Shown one piece after another: positions 9,706 through 19,219 of a DNA stretch of 64,000 nucleotides; within the stretch, counting starts at the first letter, position 1; each line of letters begins with the position of its first letter. The stretch spans positions 21,145-85,144 of the forward strand of contig MNQS01000131.1 in assembly GCA_001915545.1 (NCBI GenBank). The letters run 5' to 3'. Position numbers and translations under genes: made by a program. The notes beneath the pieces are model-generated. The model did not search any database. It was not told the DNA's origin and saw only the letters and a list, made by a program, of their open reading frames with translations. The DNA is from Bacteroides sp. 43_108. Its GTDB lineage: Bacteria; Bacteroidota; Bacteroidia; Bacteroidales; Bacteroidaceae.

Positions 9706-12267
9706 ATGATAAATCAGTTTTCGCAGAAAGTGTCGGATATTCTAGTATACAGCAAAGAGGAAGCCATTCGCCTAGGAAATGATTATATAGGCCCTGAGCA
9801 TCTCCTGCTGGGACTCATCAGAGATGGTGAGAGCCGTGCAGTGGAAGTGCTGATTCATAAATTCCGCATAGATCTCGACGCTGTGAAACAGCAAATTGAA
9901 AAGCGCATCAGAAATGATGAGAACTATATATATTCGACAAGCGATATTTCACTCAATGAGAAATCATCAAGCATCCTGAAACTCTGCATTCTTGAAGCAA
10001 GACTTCTGAAGAGCAGCGTTGTGGAAGCTGAACACTTACTTTTAGCTATAATGAAACAAAAGGACAATCTCGCAGCAAAGATTCTTCAGGACAACGACCT
10101 TACCTACGATGAACTCTTCAATGCTTTCTCGCACAAGACGAGCACAAAAAACGGATTCGGATTTCAAGAAGAGGAAGAAGATGAAGAGGAAGACAGCATG
10201 CCGGCAAACAGTTCGGGAACAGGAAACAGCAGGCAGGCACAAGGAGTAAAACAGAAAACATCGCAAGGAAGCGACACACCAGTCATAGACAATTTTGGAT
10301 TTGACATGACCCGAGCAGCCATGGAAGGAAAGTTGGACCCTGTGGTAGGACGCGAAAAAGAGATAGAAAGACTGGCACAGATACTCAGCAGACGCAAGAA
10401 AAACAATCCGGTGCTTATCGGTGAGCCAGGTGTTGGAAAAAGCGCCATTGTTGAAGGTCTGGCAATGAGAATTGCAGAAAAGAAGGTTTCTAGAATTCTG
10501 TTCGGCAAACGAGTTGTTGCTCTTGATATGACATCCGTTGTCGCAGGAACAAAATACCGCGGGCAGTTCGAAGAAAGAATACGATCTATTCTCAACGAGC
10601 TAAAGGCCAATCCGGATATAATCATCTTCATAGATGAAATACACACTATAGTCGGTGCGGGAAGTGCCCCTGGAAGCATGGATGCAGCAAACATGCTCAA
10701 GCCGGCACTGTCGCGCGGGGACATACAATGTATTGGCGCAACAACTCTAGACGAGTACAGAAAAAGTATTGAGAAGGACGGTGCACTTGAAAGAAGATTC
10801 CAAAAGGTTGTTGTTGAACAAACTACTCCTGAAGAAACCTTGGAGATACTGCACAACATCAAGGACCGTTATGAGGAGCACCACAATGTAGCTTATACAG
10901 AAGAAGCACTGAAGGCTTGTGTAACTCTCACTGAACGCTATGTCACTGACAGAAGTTTTCCAGACAAAGCCATCGATGCACTTGACGAAGCAGGTTCAAG
11001 AGTACATATAGCCAACATCAATGTGCCGAAAGAAATTGAAGAACAGGAAAAACTGATTGATAAAGCTACTGCAGACAAAGAAGAGGCTGTACGCAACCAA
11101 AACTATGAACTTGCAGCAAGCTTTAGAGATAAAGTAAAGAAGCTCAACACAGAACTCGAACAGATGAAAGCCAATTGGGAAAGTTCGATGACTGAAAACA
11201 AAGAGACCGTTGATGCTGACAAAGTGGCAGATGTCGTATCTCTTATGACCGGCATACCAGTACAGAAAATGGCACAGGCCGAAGGAATAAGGCTGAAAGG
11301 CATGAAGGATGAACTGGAAGGCAAGATTATCGGACAGGACAAGGCTGTAGAAAAAATTGTACATGCAATACAGAGAAGTCGTGTAGGTCTTAAGGATCCA
11401 AACAGACCTATAGGAACATTCCTATTCCTCGGTCCGACAGGTGTCGGCAAGACTTACCTTGCCAAGTTGCTGGCAGAATACATGTTTGGCTCAGCCGATT
11501 CAATGATACGTATAGACATGAGTGAGTATATGGAAAAATTCACTGTGTCGAGACTCGTAGGTGCGCCTCCAGGATACGTCGGATATGAAGAAGGCGGCAT
11601 GCTGACCGAAAAAGTAAGAAGAAAGCCATACTCAATCGTACTGCTTGACGAGATTGAAAAGGCTCACAACGATGTCTACAACCTGCTGCTTCAGGTTATG
11701 GACGAAGGTAGGCTGACGGACAGCTACGGACGCACTGTCGACTTCAGAAATACTGTAATCATAATGACTTCGAACGTCGGTTCGCGTCAGGTGAAAGACT
11801 TCGGACGTGCCATAGGATTCAGCGGAAGGGACGAAAAGAGCGAAAACGTAAATTCGCGAAGCATGATTCAGAAGGCACTGGACAAACAGTTCTCGCCTGA
11901 ATTCTTAAACAGAATAGATGAAATCATAACATTCGACCAGCTCGACAAGAATGCGATATTGAAAATCATCGGTTTGGAACTCGACGTCTTCAGAAAGCGA
12001 ATAGAAGGACTGGGATACAAACTTGAAATCAGCGAAGAGGCAAAAGATTTCATAGCATTGAAAGGTTATGACAAAATGTATGGTGCCCGTCCGCTCAAGC
12101 GTGCTATACAAACGTTCCTGGAAGACAAGATTTCAGAACTGATTGTTGAAGGCGAACTCAACGAGGGCGACACGATGAAAGCTGTGCTGAACGATGACAA
12201 AAACGACATCAGCATAAAAGCCGTAAAAAGCAGTGAGCAGACGAATGGCGACAACACAATTGAATAA
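9706..12267 (+). CDS. clpC: ClpC-type AAA+ ATPase subunit of Clp protease
   Basis: Hexameric unfoldase that feeds proteins to ClpP or disaggregates them; 853 residues, full length. It has a double Clp N-domain (about 1-145), an acidic linker (EEEEDEEEDS), first AAA+ module with Walker A GEPGVGKSAIVEG near 240 and Walker B IIIFIDEIH, a UVR-type coiled middle segment (about 440-490), and a second AAA+ module with GPTGVGKTYLAK near 575 and LLDEIEKA. The C-terminal module includes the sensor-2 GARPLKR. The middle domain is short, which favours ClpC over ClpB. It has its own promoter and terminator and lies directly before htpG, making a stress/protein-quality cluster. Confidence 0.95.
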   Translation: MINQFSQKVSDILVYSKEEAIRLGNDYIGPEHLLLGLIRDGESRAVEVLIHKFRIDLDAVKQQIEKRIRNDENYIYSTSDISLNEKSSSILKLCILEARLLKSSVVEAEHLLLAIMKQKDNLAAKILQDNDLTYDELFNAFSHKTSTKNGFGFQEEEEDEEEDSMPANSSGTGNSRQAQGVKQKTSQGSDTPVIDNFGFDMTRAAMEGKLDPVVGREKEIERLAQILSRRKKNNPVLIGEPGVGKSAIVEGLAMRIAEKKVSRILFGKRVVALDMTSVVAGTKYRGQFEERIRSILNELKANPDIIIFIDEIHTIVGAGSAPGSMDAANMLKPALSRGDIQCIGATTLDEYRKSIEKDGALERRFQKVVVEQTTPEETLEILHNIKDRYEEHHNVAYTEEALKACVTLTERYVTDRSFPDKAIDALDEAGSRVHIANINVPKEIEEQEKLIDKATADKEEAVRNQNYELAASFRDKVKKLNTELEQMKANWESSMTENKETVDADKVADVVSLMTGIPVQKMAQAEGIRLKGMKDELEGKIIGQDKAVEKIVHAIQRSRVGLKDPNRPIGTFLFLGPTGVGKTYLAKLLAEYMFGSADSMIRIDMSEYMEKFTVSRLVGAPPGYVGYEEGGMLTEKVRRKPYSIVLLDEIEKAHNDVYNLLLQVMDEGRLTDSYGRTVDFRNTVIIMTSNVGSRQVKDFGRAIGFSGRDEKSENVNSRSMIQKALDKQFSPEFLNRIDEIITFDQLDKNAILKIIGLELDVFRKRIEGLGYKLEISEEAKDFIALKGYDKMYGARPLKRAIQTFLEDKISELIVEGELNEGDTMKAVLNDDKNDISIKAVKSSEQTNGDNTIE

Positions 12268-12335
12268 ATTGCAGTATGTAGAGAGATGCAACATTAAGTC
12301 ATAAACGTCATAATACATTAATAAAAAGGACAAAA

Positions 12336-12368
12336 TGTCAGCAGAAATTTCTGCTGGCATTTTTTTTG
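12336..12368 (+). terminator. Rho-independent terminator after clpC
   Basis: Stem 12336-12347 with 12348-12359 (TGTCAGCAGAAA/TTTCTGCTGGCA, one G-T pair) runs into a T8 tract. Confidence 0.85.
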
Positions 12369-12475
12369 TATAAACCTACTCAGGAAAATCGGACATCTTC
12401 ATCTTGCAAAAAGCATGAAAAGCCGATAATAATACAAAAAGAATAAAAACATAAACAAAACTCATATATAAGATT

Positions 12476-14530
12476 ATGCAGAAAGGTAATATCGGGGTTA
12501 CTACAGAGAACATATTCCCCGTAATAAAAAAGTTCTTGTATTCTGATCATGAAATATTCCTCAGAGAAATAGTTTCAAATGCCGTTGATGCAACACAGAA
12601 ACTGCGCACACTCATTTCTAAAGGTGATTTTCAGGGTGAAGCTGGTGATCTGACTGTTCATGTTTCGGTGGACAAAGAGAAAGGAACACTGACAGTAAGC
12701 GATAGAGGTATTGGTATGACTGAAGAGGAAATAGATAAATATATCAACCAGATTGCATTCTCTGGTGCAAATGATTTCCTCGATAAGTATAAAGAAGATG
12801 CAAATGCCATAATCGGACACTTCGGTTTGGGATTCTATTCTGCTTTCATGGTCAGCAAGAAAGTTGAAGTTATTACCAAAAGCTGGACACCTGATTCAAA
12901 AGCTGTAAAATGGAGTTGTGACGGAAGTCCGGAATTCTCTATTGAAGATGCAGAAAAGGAAGATCGCGGTACTGACATTGTTATGTACCTTGACGATGAC
13001 TGCAAGGAATTCCTCGAGGAGCACAAGATTGAAGAACTTTTGAAGAAATATTGCCATTTCCTTCCGGTTGCAGTTGCATTCGGCAAGAAAAAGGAATGGA
13101 AAGATGGAAAAATGGTAGAAACAGAGGAGGACAATGTTATCAACGATACAACTCCGCTGTGGACAAGAAAGCCTAGTGAACTCAAGGATGAAGACTACAA
13201 GAAGTTCTACCACGAGCTCTACCCTATGGCCGACGATCCTTTGTTCTGGATACACCTCAATGTTGATTACCCATTCAATCTGACAGGAATACTGTACTTC
13301 CCTAAGGTAAGAAACAACTTCGACATTCAGAAGAACAAAATACAGCTCTATTGCAACCAGGTATTCGTCACAGACTCAGTAGAAGGTATAGTTCCTGACT
13401 TTTTGACTTTGCTTCATGGTGTAATAGATTCTCCGGACATTCCTCTTAATGTAAGCCGTTCTTACCTGCAGAGCGATCAGAACGTAAAGAAGATTTCTAC
13501 ATACATCAGCAAGAAGGTAAGTGACAGACTCAGCTCCATATTCAAGAATGACCGTAAGGAATTTGAAGAAAAATGGGATGATATCAAGATCTTCATACAC
13601 TATGGCATGCTCTCAGAAAACGACTTCTATGATAAGGCAGACAAGTTTGCACTCTTAAAGGATACAGACGGCAAGTTCTACACTTACGAGGAGTACAAGA
13701 CACTCATAAAAGACAATCAGACAGACAAAGACGGAAATCTTATCTATCTGTATGCCGGAAACAAGGAAGACCAGTACAGCTACATTGAAGCTGCAAACAG
13801 CAAAGGCTATAACGTACTTTTGATGGACGGACAGCTTGACGTAGCAATGGTCAGCATGTTTGAGCAGAAATTCGAGAAGAGCAGATTCACACGTGTTGAC
13901 TCTGATACAATAGACAGACTCATTGTAAAAGAAGACAGCAAGTCGGAGAGCCTCGACAGCAAGAGCAAGGAAAACCTGACAATGATGTTCCGCGCACAGA
14001 TGCCTAAACTTGACAAAATAGAATTCAACGTTGATGCAAACGCTCTTGGAGAAACTGCTTCACCGGTAATTATCACTCAGAGCGAATACATGAGACGTAT
14101 GAAGGATATGTCAAGAATTCAGCAGGGCATGTCATTCTACGGCGAAATGCCAGACATGTACAACATCGTGCTCAACACAGATCATCGCCTTGTGAAGGAA
14201 GTTCTCGAAGCTGGAGAGAAATCTACTGCTGAAGAGGTTAAACCTATAGACGAAGAGATCGGTGGACTTACTGCTCGCAGAGATGCTATCAACGAGAGCA
14301 ACAAGGACAAGAAATATGATGAAATAAGCCAGGAAAGCAAGGACGAACTGAGCAAATGCGAAAAGGACATTGAAGAAGCCAGAAAGAAGAAAGAGGCAGT
14401 CATGGCCAAATATGCACAGGACAATAAGGTTATCGGCCAGCTCATAGATCTCGCATTGCTTCAGAATGGAATGCTCAAAGGTGAAGCTCTCAACAACTTC
14501 GTAAAGAGGTCTATAGATTTGATAAAGTAA
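12476..14530 (+). CDS. htpG: HtpG, Hsp90-family molecular chaperone
   Basis: ATP-dependent dimeric chaperone of 684 residues, slightly longer than E. coli HtpG (624). The N-terminal GHKL ATPase is intact: NAVDATQKL near residue 35, DRGIGMT, and FGLGFYSAFMV with the glycine-rich lid. Middle-domain features include the NVSRSYLQSD segment carrying the catalytic arginine region. The extra length lies in a Lys/Glu-rich stretch near residues 580-640 before the dimerisation end. It follows clpC on the same strand but a terminator separates them. A strong terminator follows at 14568. Confidence 0.96.
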   Translation: MQKGNIGVTTENIFPVIKKFLYSDHEIFLREIVSNAVDATQKLRTLISKGDFQGEAGDLTVHVSVDKEKGTLTVSDRGIGMTEEEIDKYINQIAFSGANDFLDKYKEDANAIIGHFGLGFYSAFMVSKKVEVITKSWTPDSKAVKWSCDGSPEFSIEDAEKEDRGTDIVMYLDDDCKEFLEEHKIEELLKKYCHFLPVAVAFGKKKEWKDGKMVETEEDNVINDTTPLWTRKPSELKDEDYKKFYHELYPMADDPLFWIHLNVDYPFNLTGILYFPKVRNNFDIQKNKIQLYCNQVFVTDSVEGIVPDFLTLLHGVIDSPDIPLNVSRSYLQSDQNVKKISTYISKKVSDRLSSIFKNDRKEFEEKWDDIKIFIHYGMLSENDFYDKADKFALLKDTDGKFYTYEEYKTLIKDNQTDKDGNLIYLYAGNKEDQYSYIEAANSKGYNVLLMDGQLDVAMVSMFEQKFEKSRFTRVDSDTIDRLIVKEDSKSESLDSKSKENLTMMFRAQMPKLDKIEFNVDANALGETASPVIITQSEYMRRMKDMSRIQQGMSFYGEMPDMYNIVLNTDHRLVKEVLEAGEKSTAEEVKPIDEEIGGLTARRDAINESNKDKKYDEISQESKDELSKCEKDIEEARKKKEAVMAKYAQDNKVIGQLIDLALLQNGMLKGEALNNFVKRSIDLIK

Positions 14531-14567
14531 CAGACATATTCAGAACATTACATAACCAAATAAAAAG

Positions 14568-14618
14568 ACAGAACCGTATCACATGAGACATGCTCCTCAG
14601 TGATACGGTTCTGTTTTT
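14568..14618 (+). terminator. Rho-independent terminator after htpG
   Basis: Perfect 14-bp stem (14568-14581 with 14601-14614) followed by a T run. Confidence 0.9.
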
Positions 14619-14759
14619 TATGAATGAATACATTTATAAGGCTGGACAAAAGAATCTCTAAACAAGTTCACACTCCAATTGGAATAATTCGACAAATGTT
14701 CAGAAATAAGAGTTATTCAATTAGAACCGGCTTAGTTATAAAAGCAAGCACAGTCCAAA

Positions 14760-15611
14760 TCACTTTAGGCGGAATACACGTATTCCCAACTGACTTTTCT
14801 GACGTTGGCTATACTGATAGAAAGTAGACTTGTCAAGTACAACTTTTTTATATATACTAGATGCATTCAAGAGATGCAACTTTCCATCTTGCCACACAGC
14901 AATTCCAATATGCGATGTATCAAGTCCAGACTTTGAAGTAATAATTGCAACAATATCACCGGTATGTACAACGCCTATACGGTCTGCGCTTTCATTCAAA
15001 AGCGACTTCGGAATATATCTATATGTTTTACCAGAAGTTCGCAGTTCTTTCTGTCTGATTTTTTGTATCATATCAGGCTTACTTTTAAGATGCTTGTAGA
15101 GTTCCGGATGTGCAGACATATAATTTATTGAAACCTTCTGAACTGCTGTGAAAGGAAAATCATCGGCTGATATTTCACGAATTATGCCTTTCTGTATATT
15201 GTCTTCAGCCCACCATGTGAAATAATGCAGACGAGAAGAATAATCATCTATACGTCCTCCGAAATAACGTACCTTACGAAGATTATTGCAAAAATCAGAA
15301 AATGTTCTTTTGTTTTCAATATCGCACAAAGCCAAAGCAAGCACATTTTCAACAAAAGTAGTACAGTCGAGTTCCCTCAGATTGACGATAAGATGCTCAC
15401 TGTTGCCATTTTCCAAAGTATGTGCAACATAAGGAACACCTATAAACTTCTTTCCGAAATAAAGCATTCGGTTCTGTTCCTTTCTTTCCGTTTTTGCCTC
15501 CGACAAAATTCGTTCAACAGAAACACTGTCTGATTTAGTGTATTCCACCTTCTGTGAAAAGGCCGACAGCCCATACAGCCATAAGAATGCAATAAAAAAG
15601 AAATACTTCAC
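14760..15611 (-). CDS. DUF1460 NlpC/P60-like cell-wall amidase, exported
   Basis: Predicted periplasmic peptidoglycan amidase/peptidase of 283 residues. A signal peptide (cleaved near AFSQ) precedes a papain-like fold: the Cys nucleophile lies in LDCTTFVENVLAL and the His in TSHIGIAVWQDG, with the following HLLNASS. These features match the DUF1460 family, in which studied members cleave N-acetylmuramoyl-L-alanine bonds. Its start is 50 bp from the end of a GH25 lysozyme-like gene on the same strand, so the two may be co-transcribed and act together on peptidoglycan. The exact bond cleaved is inferred. Confidence 0.8.
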   Translation of the reverse strand: MKYFFFIAFLWLYGLSAFSQKVEYTKSDSVSVERILSEAKTERKEQNRMLYFGKKFIGVPYVAHTLENGNSEHLIVNLRELDCTTFVENVLALALCDIENKRTFSDFCNNLRKVRYFGGRIDDYSSRLHYFTWWAEDNIQKGIIREISADDFPFTAVQKVSINYMSAHPELYKHLKSKPDMIQKIRQKELRTSGKTYRYIPKSLLNESADRIGVVHTGDIVAIITSKSGLDTSHIGIAVWQDGKLHLLNASSIYKKVVLDKSTFYQYSQRQKSQLGIRVFRLK

Positions 15612-15661
15612 CGTTATAAATAAAAAAGGTTAAAACAAAACTGGAATTTTATCAAACTGCA

Positions 15662-16486
15662 TCAATACATTATTTCCTTTAATGAATGGTGTCCCATAAT
15701 CTTGCTAATATCCACGTTACCTCGTACTCCGTCAACTCTTCCTTTACAAGTATATTGCCAAATAATGTAGTCATCATTATTATCAAGTTCTGGCTCATCA
15801 ACTGTATAGCAAGCAATCATGAAAAGGTACTTTCTAAAGTTTGTGTCAGCAAAATATCTGTTATAAAAATTCTTTCCCGTATATATCATCGGACGCTTAC
15901 CGAAAACTTCTGTCACCAGGCGTAGAAACTCATCCAATCTGCTGTGGAACTTTGACAGTGACATGCCACGAGGCATCACTTCCACATCGATTATAGGAAT
16001 TAAATCTTGTTCCTTTGGATCTACTGTCCGAATAAAATTATCGAACTGCTCTGAAACTGAAACATTTGCGCGGAAGAAATGATAACTGCCCACTTTAAGC
16101 TTTGCCCGCTTGGCCTCACTTAAATTAAATTTATACGTATCATCTACAAGATTGGCACCTTCAGTTGCCTTAAGATAGACATAATTTGCCTTATCTGTCT
16201 GCGCAACCCTACTCCAATCTATCCTTCCTTGATAATGACTTACATCAATACCTTCTACACATGGGCGCGAACCCAACAAAACAATTACTGGCTGCACAGC
16301 TCCGTTAAGTATACGGTCCGGCATCGGCTTCGAAAGAATAGTATCAGGCTCAGCCGGTGCATACAAGCTTCGCAATAATGATTTATCCTTTTTGTCTTTT
16401 CCATTACGATCTCCGGCAGATGCCTGCATCGAGAAAAAAGACAAAACGACAAGTATAAGATATATTGTAAATTTAGAAATATTCAT
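15662..16486 (-). CDS. GH25 lysozyme-like muramidase
   Basis: Exported beta-1,4-N-acetylmuramidase of 274 residues with a signal peptide ending near MQASAG. The GH25 barrel is evident from GIDVSHYQGRIDWSRV (family N-terminal motif), YVYLKATEG, SYHFFRA and the acidic DVE of LIPIIDVEVM, which carries the catalytic pair. The C-terminal IIWQYTCKGRVDGV is the usual closing strand. It is upstream of the DUF1460 gene on the same strand. It could be a housekeeping autolysin or act on other bacteria; nothing nearby decides this. Confidence 0.88.
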   Translation of the reverse strand: MNISKFTIYLILVVLSFFSMQASAGDRNGKDKKDKSLLRSLYAPAEPDTILSKPMPDRILNGAVQPVIVLLGSRPCVEGIDVSHYQGRIDWSRVAQTDKANYVYLKATEGANLVDDTYKFNLSEAKRAKLKVGSYHFFRANVSVSEQFDNFIRTVDPKEQDLIPIIDVEVMPRGMSLSKFHSRLDEFLRLVTEVFGKRPMIYTGKNFYNRYFADTNFRKYLFMIACYTVDEPELDNNDDYIIWQYTCKGRVDGVRGNVDISKIMGHHSLKEIMY

Positions 16487-16526
16487 GATATGAAGAGTTA
16501 TCTTTGCCTTTGTTCAACAACAAATA

Positions 16527-16558
16527 CAAAATTAAGCCAATTTGCTCATACGGTCAAA
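16527..16558 (-). promoter_or_regulatory. Promoter for GH25/DUF1460 unit
   Basis: On the minus strand TAATTTTG (16527-16534) with TTTG (16555-16558) 20 bp upstream matches both Bacteroidales boxes. The GH25 ATG at 16486 is about 40 bp downstream. The rest of the 312-bp divergent gap to thiE holds only the thiE promoter. Confidence 0.6.
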
Positions 16559-16710
16559 CCGAGACTGCTGTATTAACTTTTTTAAGTAAAAGACAAGCTT
16601 TATCTAACATACCGCCATAAGATTCGATATGAAACAATATATAATGGCAGAATAACGACCAAACGTACAAACTTTTATACGCATTTTTATTCATCAATAC
16701 CTAAAAACAT

Positions 16711-16718
16711 TATATTTG
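16711..16718 (+). promoter_or_regulatory. -7 box (TATATTTG) for thiE-like gene
   Basis: Exact TAnnTTTG match about 80 bp upstream of the ATG at 16799. No thiamine-pyrophosphate riboswitch was recognised in the leader. Confidence 0.5.
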
Positions 16719-16798
16719 CATAAAGAGGCAATGCAGATTCGCATGAGTTTCGAATTTTGCAAAACCTTCCTTAAATCAAAAAACAATCCTATAGTGAG

Positions 16799-17407
16799 AT
16801 GAAGCTTATACTCATAACATCACCATCATTCTTCCTCGAAGAAGACAACATTATAAATCTACTTTTCGAGGAAGGCTTAGAGATTCTGCATCTGCGAAAA
16901 CCAAATTCAGAACCAATATACTGTGAAAGACTATTGAAACTCATTTCTGAACAATGGAGAAAAAAAATTGTAGTGCATGACCATTTCTACCTCAAGTCGG
17001 AATATGGCCTCATGGGAATTCATCTCAACAGCAGGCATCCTGAAATCCCAGAAGGATACAAAGGACATGTAAGCCGATCATGCCATTCTCTAGATGAAGT
17101 AAAAGAATGGTCCCCAAAATGCAATTACGTATTTCTAAGTCCGATTTTCGACAGCATATCCAAAAAAGGATATTTGTCGGGATTTGATGACGACACTCTT
17201 AAGCAGGCATCAAAAAACGGAACCATAAACAAGCATGTAATGGCTCTTGGAGGAGTAACTCTAGAAAATATACCTAAAATTAAAGACTTGGGATTCGGAG
17301 GCGCAGTTGTCATGGGCGACCTTTGGAAGAGATTTGACAGTCATTCATCTGCCAATTACATGGATTTAGTGAAATATTTCAGTAAACTTAGAAAAGCTGC
17401 TGATTAA
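16799..17407 (+). CDS. ThiE/TenI-family thiamine phosphate synthase-like protein
   Basis: TIM-barrel protein of 202 residues. It shows the family pattern LHLRKP near the start, IVVHDHF, GIHLNSR, YVFLSPIFDS, VMALGGVT and GFGGAVVMGDLW. ThiE joins hydroxymethylpyrimidine diphosphate and thiazole phosphate; TenI relatives instead aromatise the thiazole. Stand-alone copies like this are common in Bacteroidales and no other thi gene is nearby, so enzymatic assignment stays open. A small hairpin with a short T run (17412-17431) separates it from prs. Confidence 0.75.
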   Translation: MKLILITSPSFFLEEDNIINLLFEEGLEILHLRKPNSEPIYCERLLKLISEQWRKKIVVHDHFYLKSEYGLMGIHLNSRHPEIPEGYKGHVSRSCHSLDEVKEWSPKCNYVFLSPIFDSISKKGYLSGFDDDTLKQASKNGTINKHVMALGGVTLENIPKIKDLGFGGAVVMGDLWKRFDSHSSANYMDLVKYFSKLRKAAD

Positions 17408-17411
17408 AAAC

Positions 17412-17431
17412 CGGCAAAAATGCCGTTTTAT
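17412..17431 (+). terminator. Weak hairpin terminator after thiE-like gene
   Basis: CGGCA and TGCCG flank an AAAA loop, followed by TTTTAT. The stem is short, so readthrough to prs is possible. Confidence 0.45.
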
Positions 17432-17443
17432 CCCAATAATATG

Positions 17444-17451
17444 TAAATTTG
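17444..17451 (+). promoter_or_regulatory. -7 box (TAAATTTG) for prs
   Basis: Exact TAnnTTTG match, 32 bp before the ATG at 17484. Confidence 0.55.
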
Positions 17452-17483
17452 CACCATTAAAAAACATAAAACAAAATCTTGTA

Positions 17484-18419
17484 ATGAGCGAAGATATCAA
17501 ATACAAAGTATTCTCTGGTACAAAATCCAGATACTTGGCTGAAAAGATTTGCCAGCATTTGAACTGTTCTCTTGGCAATCTAGTTATCACCCATTTTGCA
17601 GATGGAGAATTTTCTGTGTCATTTGAAGAATCAATACGCGGAAAGGATGTTTTCCTTGTTCAATCAACATTCCCGAACAGCGACAACCTCATGGAGCTTC
17701 TCTTGATGATTGACGCTGCAAAACGTGCATCTGCACACAGCATCATTGCAGTATGTCCATATTTCGGTTGGGCAAGACAGGACAGAAAAGACAAGCCTAG
17801 AGTTTCAATCGGAGCAAAGTTGGTTGCAGATCTGCTCAGTGTTGCCGGAATTGACAGACTCATCACAATGGACCTCCATGCAGACCAGATCCAGGGATTC
17901 TTCAACGTACCGGTAGACCATCTCTATGCATCAATGGTAATGTTGCCATATGTACAGTCTTTGAATCTTGAAGATCTTGTCATTGCAACTCCAGACGTAG
18001 GAGGTTCTAAAAGAGCCAGCCTCTTCTCAAAGAAGCTTGAAGTACCTTTGGTTCTCTGCAACAAGACACGCGAAAAAGCAAATGTTGTTGGCAGCATGCA
18101 GGTTATCGGAGACGTCAAAGGAAAGAATGTCGTAATCATTGACGATATGGTCGACACTGGTGGCACAATCACAATGGCTGCAGACGTAATGAAGAAAGCT
18201 GGAGCAAAGTCTGTAAGAGCAATTGCATCTCACTGCGTGATGAGTGACCCTGCATCAGACAGAGTTCAGAACTCAGCCCTTGAAGAAATAGTATTTACAG
18301 ACAGTATTCCTTACGCACAGAAATGCGCAAAAGTAAAGCAGCTGTCAGTAGCACAGATGTTTGCACAGGCAATTCTTTGTGTAGAGAACAATGAATCAAT
18401 AAGCTCACAGTACGTATAA
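17484..18419 (+). CDS. prs: Ribose-phosphate pyrophosphokinase (PRPP synthetase)
   Basis: Makes PRPP from ribose 5-phosphate and ATP for nucleotide, His and Trp synthesis. The 311 residues match class I enzymes. Visible motifs: FADGEFSV, the ATP-flexible region FGWARQDRKDKPR, the divalent-metal site DLHADQIQGFF, and the PRPP loop VVIIDDMVDTGGTI. It is monocistronic between a TAAATTTG promoter and a strong terminator at 18461. Confidence 0.97.
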   Translation: MSEDIKYKVFSGTKSRYLAEKICQHLNCSLGNLVITHFADGEFSVSFEESIRGKDVFLVQSTFPNSDNLMELLLMIDAAKRASAHSIIAVCPYFGWARQDRKDKPRVSIGAKLVADLLSVAGIDRLITMDLHADQIQGFFNVPVDHLYASMVMLPYVQSLNLEDLVIATPDVGGSKRASLFSKKLEVPLVLCNKTREKANVVGSMQVIGDVKGKNVVIIDDMVDTGGTITMAADVMKKAGAKSVRAIASHCVMSDPASDRVQNSALEEIVFTDSIPYAQKCAKVKQLSVAQMFAQAILCVENNESISSQYV

Positions 18420-18460
18420 TCCCTAACACATATACGAATACATTAGAGTAATGATAAATG

Positions 18461-18503
18461 AATAGGAAAAGGTTTCATTTTATGAATCCTTTTCCTATTT
18501 TTG
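18461..18503 (+). terminator. Rho-independent terminator after prs, overlapping a possible tlpA promoter
   Basis: AATAGGAAAAGG (18461-18472) pairs with 18488-18499, running into T5. The same T tract forms TATTTTTG (18496-18503), a TAnnTTTG match 28 bp before the next gene. Confidence 0.8.
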
Positions 18504-18530
18504 TATTCGAAACAATAATATAAATAAGTT

Positions 18531-19103
18531 ATGAAGAAAACATTTTTAATCTGCGCATCACTGATGCTAAGCTTCACAGCCTGCAACTGCAAGTCTAATT
18601 CAAACGATGCAAATGTTCAAAATAATGCAGAAGCCACTACAGAAGTTAAAACATCAAATGATGAACCTGTAACAGGAACAAACGTAGGCGACATGTACAC
18701 AGACTTTAAGCTTTCTACTCCGGAGGGTGCAGAAAAATCTCTTTCTGAACTCGTGAAGGGACACAAGCTTATTCTTGTTGACTTCTGGGCCAGCTGGTGC
18801 GGACCTTGTAGAATGGAAATGCCAAATGTCGTTAAAGCATACGAGCAATACAAAGATAAAGGTTTGCAGATAGTAGGCGTATCATTTGATAATGATATGA
18901 CAAAGTGGAAAGAAGCAATATCCAAGCTCAACATGACATGGCCACAAATTTCAGACCTCAAAGGTTGGGACTGCGCAGCAGGACGCATATATCAGATAAA
19001 CTCCATTCCTAGTACTATGCTGATAGACGAAACAGGAAAAATCATCGCAAAAGATCTGCGTGGTGAAGAACTGATTGAAAAAATCGGCGAAATTCTAAAA
19101 TAA
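18531..19103 (+). CDS. TlpA-type thioredoxin-fold lipoprotein
   Basis: Membrane-anchored periplasmic thiol-disulfide oxidoreductase of 190 residues. The signal ends in a lipobox (LSFTAC), followed by an Asn/Thr-rich linker and an AhpC/TSA-like thioredoxin domain. The redox centre is WASWCGPCRME near residues 86-96, the cis-Pro is in NSIPSTMLID, and LKGWDCAAGRIYQI is the typical TlpA helix. Partners cannot be identified; relatives reduce cytochrome c apoproteins or other secreted proteins. Confidence 0.9.
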   Translation: MKKTFLICASLMLSFTACNCKSNSNDANVQNNAEATTEVKTSNDEPVTGTNVGDMYTDFKLSTPEGAEKSLSELVKGHKLILVDFWASWCGPCRMEMPNVVKAYEQYKDKGLQIVGVSFDNDMTKWKEAISKLNMTWPQISDLKGWDCAAGRIYQINSIPSTMLIDETGKIIAKDLRGEELIEKIGEILK

Positions 19104-19122
19104 GCAACAATATCTTCAAGAC

Positions 19123-19219
19123 AAACAAACATCTATATCAAATCTGTGAGGTTGTAATTGCTGGATAAACAACAATATTTCATACAACCACTCAAGTTGA
19201 TATAGATGTTTGTTTTTTT
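19123..19219 (+). terminator. Very long nested hairpin with T tract after tlpA-like gene
   Basis: A perfect 19-bp stem (19123-19141 with 19197-19215) encloses a second stem (GGTTGTA 19150-19156 with TACAACC 19183-19189), followed by T7. It works as a terminator by layout, but the size and inner stem exceed an ordinary one. Confidence 0.75.

Noticed and set aside
14624..14827. 67-codon plus-strand frame after htpG
   Set aside because: It overlaps the end of the DUF1460 gene on the other strand, follows a terminator and shows no family features.
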